DNA of 64,000 nt from Palleronia marisminoris (lineage in GTDB: Bacteria; Pseudomonadota; Alphaproteobacteria; Rhodobacterales; Rhodobacteraceae): positions 186,001 through 250,000 of the forward strand of contig NZ_FWFV01000005.1 of NCBI RefSeq assembly GCF_900172315.1, given 5' to 3'. A program made the position numbers and the translations under genes. Shown piece after piece: positions 57,612 to 64,000 of the stretch (its first letter is position 1; every line of letters begins with the position of its first letter). The notes beneath the pieces are model-generated. The model was not told the origin of the DNA. It worked only from the letters and a program-made list of their open reading frames with translations, and made no database searches.

Positions 57612-58457
57612 ATGGACGCCCCAGACCGCATCGGCATCGTCGGCACCGGCCTGATCGGCGCGGCCCTCGCCGCGCTCGTGTCCCGTCGCGCGCCGAACGT
57701 GGCGATCGAGGCGGTCGAGCCGCAGGGCGCCTATCGCGCTGCGGTCGCCGCCCAGTTTCCGCGCATCACCTGGCGCCACTGTGCAGAGGATCTCAGGGCC
57801 TGCGACATGGTCTTCCTGTGCTGCCCGCCGCACGCGATCCAGAAGCTGGCGCGCGAGGTGCTGGACACGTGCGACGGCCTCGTGATCGACGCGGGCTCAG
57901 TCAAGGGGCGCATCGTCGAGGGGCTGTCGGACGCGCCGCGCTTCATCGGCGGCCACCCTCTTGCCGGCGGCAACCGCCCCGGACCCTTCCGTGCCGAGCC
58001 CGACGCGCTGGTCGCGGCCCGTTTCGTGCTGACCCCGCATGCAGGCAATGCCGAGCCCGACGTCGAGCGGGTCGAGAGCTTCCTTGCCCGCCTCGGCTTC
58101 TCGGTCGTCCGGTTGGACGCCGGGGCCCACGACCAGATCGTGGCGCGGACCTCGCACCTGCCGCACCTTCTGTCCTACGCCTATGCCGGCCTGCTGTCCG
58201 AGATGGACCACGACGAGCTGCAGGTCTTCGCCTCGCGATCGACGCGGACCCTCAGCCGCCACGCGGCGCAGAACACCCGCATGTGGGGCGAAATCTTCGA
58301 GCAGAACGACACGGCGCTGTCGGACGCGCTGGACGACCTGATCCTCGAACTGATGGCCCTGCGCAACGGCTTTGCCGGCGCGGGCGACAGCGTGGCCAAA
58401 CGCCTTGAAACGGCCGCCCAAACGGCCGCGATCCTCAACGGGAGCAACGACGAATGA
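57612..58457 (+). CDS. Prephenate/arogenate dehydrogenase-like protein
   Basis: The 281-residue protein resembles prephenate (cyclohexadienyl) dehydrogenase of tyrosine synthesis. It starts DRIGIVGTGLIGAALAALV with the NAD-binding GxGxxG. VIDAGSVKGRIVE and FIGGHPLAGGNRPGP are the family motifs with the catalytic histidine region. ARTSHLPHLLSYAYAGLL follows in the helical domain. GAGGAG lies before the ATG. It overlaps the prephenate dehydratase gene by 4 nt, so the Tyr and Phe branches are coupled here. Confidence 0.88.
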   Translation: MDAPDRIGIVGTGLIGAALAALVSRRAPNVAIEAVEPQGAYRAAVAAQFPRITWRHCAEDLRACDMVFLCCPPHAIQKLAREVLDTCDGLVIDAGSVKGRIVEGLSDAPRFIGGHPLAGGNRPGPFRAEPDALVAARFVLTPHAGNAEPDVERVESFLARLGFSVVRLDAGAHDQIVARTSHLPHLLSYAYAGLLSEMDHDELQVFASRSTRTLSRHAAQNTRMWGEIFEQNDTALSDALDDLILELMALRNGFAGAGDSVAKRLETAAQTAAILNGSNDE

Positions 58458-59305
58458 GCAAGATCGGCTATCTCGGCCACCCCGGCAGCTACTCGCACCA
58501 GGCGGCCACGCAGCTGCGACCCGACGGCGAGCACGTGAACTTCCCCTCGTTCGACGAACTGGTCGCAGCCTGCGAGCAGGGCGACGTGGCCGAGGCGGTT
58601 CTGCCGCTGGAAAACTCCGAATCCGGCCGTATCCCCGACGTGCACCGGTTGGTCGCCTCGATGGAGCTGTTCATCGTCGGCGAGCTGCTTCTTGATGTCG
58701 GCCACTGCCTCGTGACCTGCGGCCCGGCGGTCGAGGCGGAGATCCACTCGATCTTCTCGCACCCGCAGGGCTTCCTGCAGTCGTCGAAATTCCTGAAGGA
58801 GCGCTTTCCCGACGCGCAGCGCCGCACCCGGTCCGACACGGCCAGCGCCGTGCGCGAGGTGGTGGCCAGTGGCGACCGGCACATCGCCGCCATCGGGTCG
58901 GAATTCGCGGCGAAGCACTACGGCGGCACGATCCTGCACCGGGGCATCTCGAACCGCGAGGACAACATCACCCGCTTCGTGATCGTCGGCAAGGAAGCCA
59001 CCTTCGATGCCACGGACGACATGTCCTCGCTGATCATCCAGGTCAGCCACAAGCCGGGCAGCCTGGTGCATGCGCTGGCGGTATTCGGCAATCACGGCGT
59101 GAACATCACAAAGCTCGAGACCTACATGATCTCGGAGCGGACCGAGCTGCCGACCTTCTACCTCGACATCGGCTGCGGCGGGCAGGCGCAGAAGCTGATC
59201 GACGCCATGTCCGAGATCGAGCCGCATATCTCGTATTCCAAGTTCCTCGGTTCCTACAAATCCGATTCGCGCCGCACCGGGCGCAACGGGTTCCTGAAGC
59301 CCTGA
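58454..59305 (+). CDS. pheA: Prephenate dehydratase
   Basis: PheA turns prephenate into phenylpyruvate for phenylalanine synthesis. The 283-residue protein has no chorismate mutase domain. GYLGHPGSYSHQAATQL, VLPLENSESGRI and the catalytic TRF at residues 173-175 (NITRFVIVG) are clear. The C-terminal ACT domain has the GSLVHAL segment, but the regulatory ESRP motif is replaced by ETYM (residues 222-225). Changes there are common in alphaproteobacteria as I recall. It is coupled to the dehydrogenase gene upstream. Confidence 0.95.
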   Translation: MSKIGYLGHPGSYSHQAATQLRPDGEHVNFPSFDELVAACEQGDVAEAVLPLENSESGRIPDVHRLVASMELFIVGELLLDVGHCLVTCGPAVEAEIHSIFSHPQGFLQSSKFLKERFPDAQRRTRSDTASAVREVVASGDRHIAAIGSEFAAKHYGGTILHRGISNREDNITRFVIVGKEATFDATDDMSSLIIQVSHKPGSLVHALAVFGNHGVNITKLETYMISERTELPTFYLDIGCGGQAQKLIDAMSEIEPHISYSKFLGSYKSDSRRTGRNGFLKP

Positions 59306-59316
59306 TGGAGAAGAGC

Positions 59317-60051
59317 ATGACTGCGAAATACGACGACGTCGCCTTCTTCGTCCCCGAAGAGAAGGCCAAGTTCGAAGCCTTCGCCCGCGGCCGCTCGATC
59401 ACCGAGCTGGGCAAGCTGGTGCTGTCGGTGCGCAACGCCGAGAGGCTGGGCGCGGCGGCCGAACCGATGGCGGCGGCCTACCTCATCACCAACCTGCTGC
59501 TGATGAGCCGGGCGCAAAGGCGCATCGCCAAGCTGGTGATCCTCGACATGGCCGGAACGGCCCGGTCCGAACTGTTCCCGCTGACCAACGCGCTGCGGTA
59601 TTTCCTGATGGAGGATTACACCCAGCTCGACAATTTCGACGCCTGGGTCACCTCGCTGAAGGACGTGGCGAAGGTCTCGCCGCGGCTTCGGGACGAGCTG
59701 AGCGACCTGTCCGACTTCATGAACTCGTCCGAGCTTGGCGATGCTGGTCTTGGCCAGCGCAAGGCCGAGACCATGCTGGCAGTCCGCTCACCCGAATTCA
59801 CCGAGGATCAGGGCCTGACGGCCGATGTCGGCAACCCGTTCATGGTGCGCTTCTCGGCCGCGGGCGAGGAAAGCCTCGACGTGCTGGGCCAGTCGATCCA
59901 TGGCGAGGCGTTCTCGTTGCGGGTGGCGAACTCGCGCGACGTGATCGTGATCGAGATCGACGGCGCCCAGGCCGAGACCGCGATCTCGCAGTGGATCAAG
60001 CGGCTGGACGACGTTCTGGACAACGCGTTGCTGGGGCTGAACTCGGCCTAG
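59317..60051 (+). CDS. Protein of unknown function following pheA
   Basis: I do not recognise this 244-residue protein. It has no signal peptide. A moderately hydrophobic helix (PMAAAYLITNLLLMSRAQRR) lies near residues 50-70. The C-terminal half looks like a mixed alpha/beta domain ending in a helix (ISQWIKRLDDVLDNALLGL). I chose the ATG at 59317, since GGAGAAG lies just before it. The ATG at 59305 overlaps the pheA stop. It is the last gene in the Tyr/Phe cluster and converges with the phosphotransferase gene, overlapping by 4 bp. Confidence 0.7.
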   Translation: MTAKYDDVAFFVPEEKAKFEAFARGRSITELGKLVLSVRNAERLGAAAEPMAAAYLITNLLLMSRAQRRIAKLVILDMAGTARSELFPLTNALRYFLMEDYTQLDNFDAWVTSLKDVAKVSPRLRDELSDLSDFMNSSELGDAGLGQRKAETMLAVRSPEFTEDQGLTADVGNPFMVRFSAAGEESLDVLGQSIHGEAFSLRVANSRDVIVIEIDGAQAETAISQWIKRLDDVLDNALLGLNSA

Positions 60052-60728
60052 CCCGTCAGGCGCGAGGCGAGGCGGCGGGCGCGCGTCGGCTCGCGGGTCC
60101 AGCGGGCGGCGACCTGCCAGGCCAGGCGCGGCTGCTCGGCCTCGGCGCGGTCGAACAGCGCCACGTCGCGGCGGCTTTCGTCCCAGCCCAGCAGCCCGGG
60201 ACGGCCGTCCGCGCACCGGACCAGGGTCTTTGGGCTCAGGTCACCGTGGACCACCGTCAGCGGCTGGTTGACCAGCGGCTCCCATGCCGCGCGGCAGGCG
60301 GCGGCAACCTCTGGCGGCATCGCGTCGAGGTCGATATCGCCGCCGCGGCTCCACTTCAGAAGCGACTGCGAAGACAGGAAATCGGGCCGCTGCGGCACAC
60401 GGCGGGTCAGGTCGTGGAAGACGGCGATCCGCGTGCGGATCTGCGGCAGCTCGGTCGGGGCAAAGGGGCGGCCGGAGAGGGCCATCTCGCAGGTCCAGCC
60501 GTCCTCGACCAAGCGGCCGTTCACGCTTGGCACGTGGCGCGGCACGGCAAACCCTGCGCGCTCCGCCAGGTCGTGAACGTCGTTCAGCCAGGCCACCGCC
60601 TCGTCGCTGCGGGTCGTGGGGCGGAAGATTCGATCGGCGGCGCGGACGGCGCGGTTGTCGGCGGGGACCGGCGTGGCCTTGATCCTGACGTCCCAGAGAT
60701 GCAGCGGCGGCCCGTCGTTCCGCGTCAT
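60048..60728 (-). CDS. Phosphotransferase-like (APH fold) protein coupled to hemC
   Basis: The 226-residue protein has the aminoglycoside phosphotransferase/choline kinase fold signature VVHGDLSPKTLV, with the catalytic aspartate. The usual asparagine five residues later (HxDxxxxN) is threonine. A second acidic site is in LLGWDESRRDVALFD. It is shorter than most APH proteins, lacking much of the N-terminal lobe. Its ATG overlaps the hemC stop by 4 nt. The changed motif suggests an altered or weak kinase. A role linked to tetrapyrrole synthesis is only suggested by the coupling. Confidence 0.7.
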   Translation of the reverse strand: MTRNDGPPLHLWDVRIKATPVPADNRAVRAADRIFRPTTRSDEAVAWLNDVHDLAERAGFAVPRHVPSVNGRLVEDGWTCEMALSGRPFAPTELPQIRTRIAVFHDLTRRVPQRPDFLSSQSLLKWSRGGDIDLDAMPPEVAAACRAAWEPLVNQPLTVVHGDLSPKTLVRCADGRPGLLGWDESRRDVALFDRAEAEQPRLAWQVAARWTREPTRARRLASRLTG

Positions 60729-61663
60729 TTCCAGTCGAAGAAATCGTCCGACGCCCGCGACAGGAGCGCCTCGGCCAGTTGCCGGCCCAGTTCGGCGCCG
60801 TCGGCGATTGCCCCCTGGACCTCGTCCGACAGGCATTCCGACCCGTCGGTCCGCAGGATCTCTCCCCGAAGCCGAAGAGTGTCGCCGGTCAACTCTGCCA
60901 GACCGGCAATGGGCGTCTCGCACGACCCGTCGAGCCGGGCGAGGTACGCCCGTTCCGCCGCGAGGCGCAGGCCGGTGTCGTGGTCGTGGATCGCGGCCAG
61001 CATCTCGGCCATGCGGTCGTCGGACAGGCGCCTTTCGATCCCGATTGCGCCCTGGGCGACGGCTGGCAGCATCTCGTCCTCGGGGATGGGCAGGCGGGGG
61101 ACATCATCGTCGCCGAGGCGGTTGAGGCCGGCCATGGCAAGGAAGGTCGCATTCGCCACGCCGTCCGCCAGCTTGCGCAGGCGGGTTTGCACGTTGCCGC
61201 GGAACTCGACCACGGTCAGGTCGGGCCGCCGGTTCAGAAGCTGCGACTTGCGCCGCAGCGACGATGTGCCCACCACGCGCCCCTCGGGCAGCTCGGCGAG
61301 GCTGCCGCCGTCCAGCGAGATGAATGCGTCCCGCGGATCCTCGCGCGGAAGGTAGGTGTCGAGCGTCAGCCCCTCGGGCTGCGCGACCGGCATGTCCTTC
61401 ATGGAATGGACGGCGATGTCGATCTCGCCCGACAGCAGCGCCTCTTCGATCTCGCGGGTAAACAGGCCCTTGCCGCCGATCTCGCGCAGGGGGCGGTCGA
61501 TCACCCGGTCGCCGGTGGTCTTGATGACGACGATCTGGAACGCCTCGCCCGGCAGGTGGAAGGCGGTCGCCAGCCTGTCGCGCGTCTCGTTGGCCTGTGC
61601 GAGCGCCAGCGGCGAGCCGCGCGTGCCGATCTTCAGCGGGGTATTTGGGGTGGGCATATCCAT
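60725..61663 (-). CDS. hemC: Hydroxymethylbilane synthase (porphobilinogen deaminase)
   Basis: HemC joins four porphobilinogens into hydroxymethylbilane. The 312-residue protein has LKIGTRGSPLALAQANETR, IKTTGDRV, AVHSMKDMPV and GTSSLRRKSQLL. The dipyrromethane cofactor cysteine is C248 in DGSCETPIAG. The start could be the ATG at 61663 or the next at 61657; either gives a normal N-terminus. It is divergent from hemE across 93 bp and overlaps the phosphotransferase gene. Confidence 0.97.
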   Translation of the reverse strand: MDMPTPNTPLKIGTRGSPLALAQANETRDRLATAFHLPGEAFQIVVIKTTGDRVIDRPLREIGGKGLFTREIEEALLSGEIDIAVHSMKDMPVAQPEGLTLDTYLPREDPRDAFISLDGGSLAELPEGRVVGTSSLRRKSQLLNRRPDLTVVEFRGNVQTRLRKLADGVANATFLAMAGLNRLGDDDVPRLPIPEDEMLPAVAQGAIGIERRLSDDRMAEMLAAIHDHDTGLRLAAERAYLARLDGSCETPIAGLAELTGDTLRLRGEILRTDGSECLSDEVQGAIADGAELGRQLAEALLSRASDDFFDWK

Positions 61664-61706
61664 GGGTCCGAGGCATAGGGCCGCGGCGGGGGCAGGGCAA
61701 CAAGCC

Positions 61707-61712
61707 TTGACA
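61707..61712 (+). promoter_or_regulatory. hemE: Candidate -35 element of hemE
   Basis: A perfect TTGACA lies 44 nt before the hemE start in the 93-bp divergent gap to hemC. The -10 position (near 61730) reads GACCAA-like sequence and is poor, so an activator may be needed. Confidence 0.3.
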
Positions 61713-61756
61713 CCCGTGCCTGCCCGCCCGACCAAGCGCCGACCGGACGGAGAGCC

Positions 61757-62785
61757 ATGATGACCAAGAAGCTGTTGCGCGCGCTCGGGGGCGAAGTGAT
61801 GGACGTGCCGCCCGCGTGGATGATGCGCCAGGCAGGGCGCTACCTGCCCGAATACCGCGAGACGCGCGCCAAGGCCGGCGACTTCCTGTCGCTGTGCTAC
61901 AATCCCGAACTCGCCGCCGAGGTCACGTTGCAGCCGATCCGCCGCTTCGGGTTCGACGGGGCGATCCTGTTCGCAGACATCCTGCTGGTGCCACAGGCGC
62001 TGGGTGCCGACCTGTGGTTCGTCACCGGCGAGGGACCGCGGCTGTCGCCCATCGAAACGCCCGAAGGCGTCGCCGCCCTGAAGCCCGCCGACGCGGTCCA
62101 CGACACCCTGTCGCCCATCTACGAGACGGTGCGCATCCTGTCGCGCGAGCTGCCCGACGACGTCGCGCTGATCGGCTTTGCCGGCGCGCCCTGGACCGTG
62201 GCGACATACATGATCGCCGGGCGCGGCACCCCCGATCAGGGGCCGGCGCACGCGTTCAAGGAGGCGCACCGCCCGGCCTTCGATGCGCTGATGGAGCGGA
62301 TCACCGAGGCGACCATCGAATACCTCTCGGCGCAGGTCGATGCGGGGGCCGAGGTGGTCAAGATCTTCGACAGCTGGGCCGGATCGCTCAAGGGCGACGA
62401 CTTCCTCCGCTATTCTCAAGAGCCGGCGGCGCGCATCACCGCCGCGCTGAAGGAACGCCACTCGGGCATTCCTGTCATCGCCTTCCCGCGCGAGGCGGGC
62501 GAGCGCTACGTCGGCTTCCACAACGCGACCGGGGCGGATTGCGTCGCGCTGGACAACTCGGTCGATCCCGAATGGGCGGCAGCCAACGTGCAGGTCTCGG
62601 GTTGCGTGCAGGGCAACCTGGCGCCGGGCCACATGGTGACGGGCGGTCAGGCGCTGGTGGACGAGGTGCGGCGCATCCGCGACGCCTTCTCCGGCGGGCC
62701 GCACGTGTTCAACCTGGGCCACGGGATCACGCCGGACGCGGATCCCGACAACGTGACCCTGATGCTCGAGACGCTCAGGGGGTAG
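61757..62785 (+). CDS. hemE: Uroporphyrinogen decarboxylase
   Basis: HemE removes four carboxyl groups from uroporphyrinogen III to give coproporphyrinogen III. The 342-residue protein has [18 protein letters not shown] near residue 20, with the substrate-binding arginines. [18 protein letters not shown] has the key aspartate, and [18 protein letters not shown] follows. It is divergent from hemC, so haem or bacteriochlorophyll precursor enzymes are grouped here. An unknown membrane protein gene follows 32 bp later. Confidence 0.97.
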   Translation: MMTKKLLRALGGEVMDVPPAWMMRQAGRYLPEYRETRAKAGDFLSLCYNPELAAEVTLQPIRRFGFDGAILFADILLVPQALGADLWFVTGEGPRLSPIETPEGVAALKPADAVHDTLSPIYETVRILSRELPDDVALIGFAGAPWTVATYMIAGRGTPDQGPAHAFKEAHRPAFDALMERITEATIEYLSAQVDAGAEVVKIFDSWAGSLKGDDFLRYSQEPAARITAALKERHSGIPVIAFPREAGERYVGFHNATGADCVALDNSVDPEWAAANVQVSGCVQGNLAPGHMVTGGQALVDEVRRIRDAFSGGPHVFNLGHGITPDADPDNVTLMLETLRG

Positions 62786-62817
62786 GAACCGCGCCAGGCC
62801 GCAGCCGTTGCGCCGTC

Positions 62818-63486
62818 ATGTTCGATTTCATGGCGCAGCATTCCGACGTCATCTCGGTGATCGTCAACATCATCCTGACGATCGTCTGGATCGTCTACTT
62901 GAACCTGTTCTTCATCAGTCATCGCAGGCAGAAGTCGCCGATGATCCTCATCCGTCGCGGCGCCGGGACCGGACCCGAAGCGCGGTTGTTCATCTCGAAC
63001 ATGGGGGCCGAGCCGATCTACGTCTCGGCCCTGATCGCGGATTGCTACTCGGGCGACAAGGTGACGACGGCCTACATCACCCAGAACGATCACATCAGCG
63101 CGGAAGAGCTCTCCACCCCCGACGCGGCGACGAACGAGGGGCCGCTGGGCTCGGGCGACTACCTCGACGCCGGCAGTTTCGACAGCCTCATGAAGCGGAT
63201 CGAGCGGCATTCGGACCAGCCGCTGAAAGCCGACGAGGTCGAGCGCGTCACGATCACGGTCGTCGCCTCGACAGGATATTCCGCGCTGATCTCGGCGGCC
63301 AGCTCGACCTACACGATCCTGCAATGCGGTCAGACGCGCATTTTCCACCCCGAGCATGTCTCGACCATCCAGCACACGGGGCGGAGGGCGCGGCGGCGCA
63401 TCCGGCGCCGGCTCGAACAGCAGATCGAAAGCGAGCTGGAGATGGCCACGCCGGTGAACGGCCAATCAAAATCCGAGGCGGCCTGA
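62818..63486 (+). CDS. Membrane-anchored protein of unknown function
   Basis: I do not recognise this 222-residue protein. Residues 10-33 form one hydrophobic helix (VISVIVNIILTIVWIVYLNL), followed by HRRQK. So the rest (about 185 residues) should be on the cytoplasmic side. It has a beta-rich middle part and a very basic stretch RRARRRIRRRLEQQ near the C-terminus that may bind nucleic acid or phospholipid. No catalytic motif is seen. It follows hemE by 32 bp on the same strand and converges with the DUF1285 gene. Confidence 0.7.
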   Translation: MFDFMAQHSDVISVIVNIILTIVWIVYLNLFFISHRRQKSPMILIRRGAGTGPEARLFISNMGAEPIYVSALIADCYSGDKVTTAYITQNDHISAEELSTPDAATNEGPLGSGDYLDAGSFDSLMKRIERHSDQPLKADEVERVTITVVASTGYSALISAASSTYTILQCGQTRIFHPEHVSTIQHTGRRARRRIRRRLEQQIESELEMATPVNGQSKSEAA

Positions 63487-63506
63487 TCAGGGTCGAGAGC
63501 CATGCG

Positions 63507-64000
63507 TCAGTCCGGCAATTCGGCCGCCGGGACAATGGGAAAGAACGTGCCGGCCGAGCGGATGCCGAACCAGTCGCCCTCGACCTCGCCCCGATCCACC
63601 AGGCGGTAGAAGCTTTTACGGTCGATCCGCGCCTCGAGACCGTTGCGCACCATGACGTAAGGCGAGGGCTCGCCACTTTCGTCACGCTCGACCCGGATCG
63701 GGTGGTCGGCATCGGCGCCGACGCGGTCGCCCACATTGGTCTGGAAGGTCAAGGTTCCGTCATCCACCGTGAAATCCACCGCGATGAAGGGCGCGTCCTC
63801 GACCGTGATTCCCACCTTTTCGACCGGTGTGACGAGGAAATAGGCGTCGCCCTCGCGCTTGAGGATGGTCGAGAACAGCCGCACCAGCCGGTGCCGTCCG
63901 ATGGGCGTTCCCTGGTAGAACCACGTCCCGTCGCGCCGGATCTGCATGTCGAGGTCGCCGCAGAAGGGGGGATCCCACTTCTCGACCGGCGGCATACCGC
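63507..64000 (-). CDS. DUF1285 family protein (5' end outside window)
   Basis: The visible 164 codons match DUF1285: PPVEKWDPPFCGDLDMQI, then RDGTWFYQGTPIGR and FLVTPVEKVGITVEDAPF. The C-terminus with GDWFGIRSAGTFFPI is intact. An in-frame ATG lies at 63995, but family members I recall have a few dozen extra residues before the PPVEKW segment. The gene therefore probably starts beyond the window edge. The function is unknown; crystal structures of the family suggest a ligand-binding or metabolic regulator role, which I cannot confirm here. Confidence 0.85.
   Translation of the reverse strand, partial: GMPPVEKWDPPFCGDLDMQIRRDGTWFYQGTPIGRHRLVRLFSTILKREGDAYFLVTPVEKVGITVEDAPFIAVDFTVDDGTLTFQTNVGDRVGADADHPIRVERDESGEPSPYVMVRNGLEARIDRKSFYRLVDRGEVEGDWFGIRSAGTFFPIVPAAELPD

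Overview
The window is about 67% GC and reads as ordinary chromosome from an alphaproteobacterium of the Rhodobacteraceae (Roseobacter/Rhodobacter group). This is inferred from protein character and gene content: GltB/GltD, a phosphatidylcholine synthase, a DmdC-like acyl-CoA dehydrogenase beside MerR regulators, the 41-residue zinc-free L36, a divergent lrp/ald pair, an rpoZ-rel-DUF2062-pdxJ cluster, and DUF1203, DUF1285 and DUF2062 proteins. No phage genes, transposases, CRISPR arrays, replication origin or rRNA were found. Coding density is high. The largest gene-free gap is about 260 bp (gltD/gltB), so no gap exceeds 300 bp.

Layout. 1-5.8 kb: 3' end of an RND efflux pump, tRNA-Arg(CCT), then a minus-strand run (App1-like phosphatase, queG, a GST, mtgA, two small paralogues). 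5.8-12.1 kb: gltB and gltD on the minus strand, with a strong terminator after gltB. 12.3-18.3 kb: uppP, a D-amino-acid aminotransferase, a small anchored protein, a TlpA-like thioredoxin, argH with an overlapping tiny lipoprotein gene, and the divergent lrp/ald pair. 18.4-21.4 kb: rpmJ, tRNA-Val(GAC), an N-formylglutamate amidohydrolase, a Nudix hydrolase and dinB. 21.5-28.7 kb: acyl-CoA dehydrogenase with two tandem MerR genes, an NAD(P)-binding protein, two overlapping thioesterase genes joined to a MATE exporter, pyrD and a DUF952 gene. 28.8-35.4 kb: secreted 5'-nucleotidase, two related secreted proteins of unknown function, an MFS transporter, truA and a second MATE exporter. 35.6-41.8 kb: ileS, DUF1203, a FosA-like protein, pcs, a SRPBCC protein and nudC. 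41.9-48.4 kb: a cytoplasmic nucleotidase-like enzyme, the SRP RNA (ffs), TRIC channel, rnhA, DUF3429, ispH, a YqaA protein, a NYN protein and folK. 48.5-52.4 kb: rpoZ-rel-DUF2062-pdxJ. 52.4-57.6 kb: an FtsX-type ABC exporter with a divergent SGNH esterase, and an MFS protein. 57.6-60.1 kb: prephenate dehydrogenase-like gene, prephenate dehydratase and an unknown gene. 60.0-64.0 kb: a phosphotransferase overlapping hemC, divergent hemE, an unknown membrane protein, and a truncated DUF1285 gene.

Themes. The genes serve nitrogen and amino-acid metabolism (gltBD, ald, argH, Phe/Tyr enzymes), tetrapyrrole synthesis (hemC, hemE), envelope and lipid synthesis (uppP, mtgA, pcs, ispH), translation and tRNA modification (ileS, truA, queG, L36, tRNAs, SRP RNA) and the stringent response (rel). 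Many neighbours overlap by 4 nt (ATGA), which implies translational coupling.

No wholly new multi-gene system was found. The most interesting signals are: an in-frame insertion in queG built from two DNA palindromes; a pair of secreted proteins sharing a duplicated cysteine-bounded domain; a chromosomal FosA homologue; a phosphotransferase with a changed active-site motif coupled to hemC; an RND pump with a two-helix C-terminal extension; and several inverted repeats that look like operators, notably in the lrp/ald, nudC/nucleotidase and 5'-nucleotidase upstream regions.
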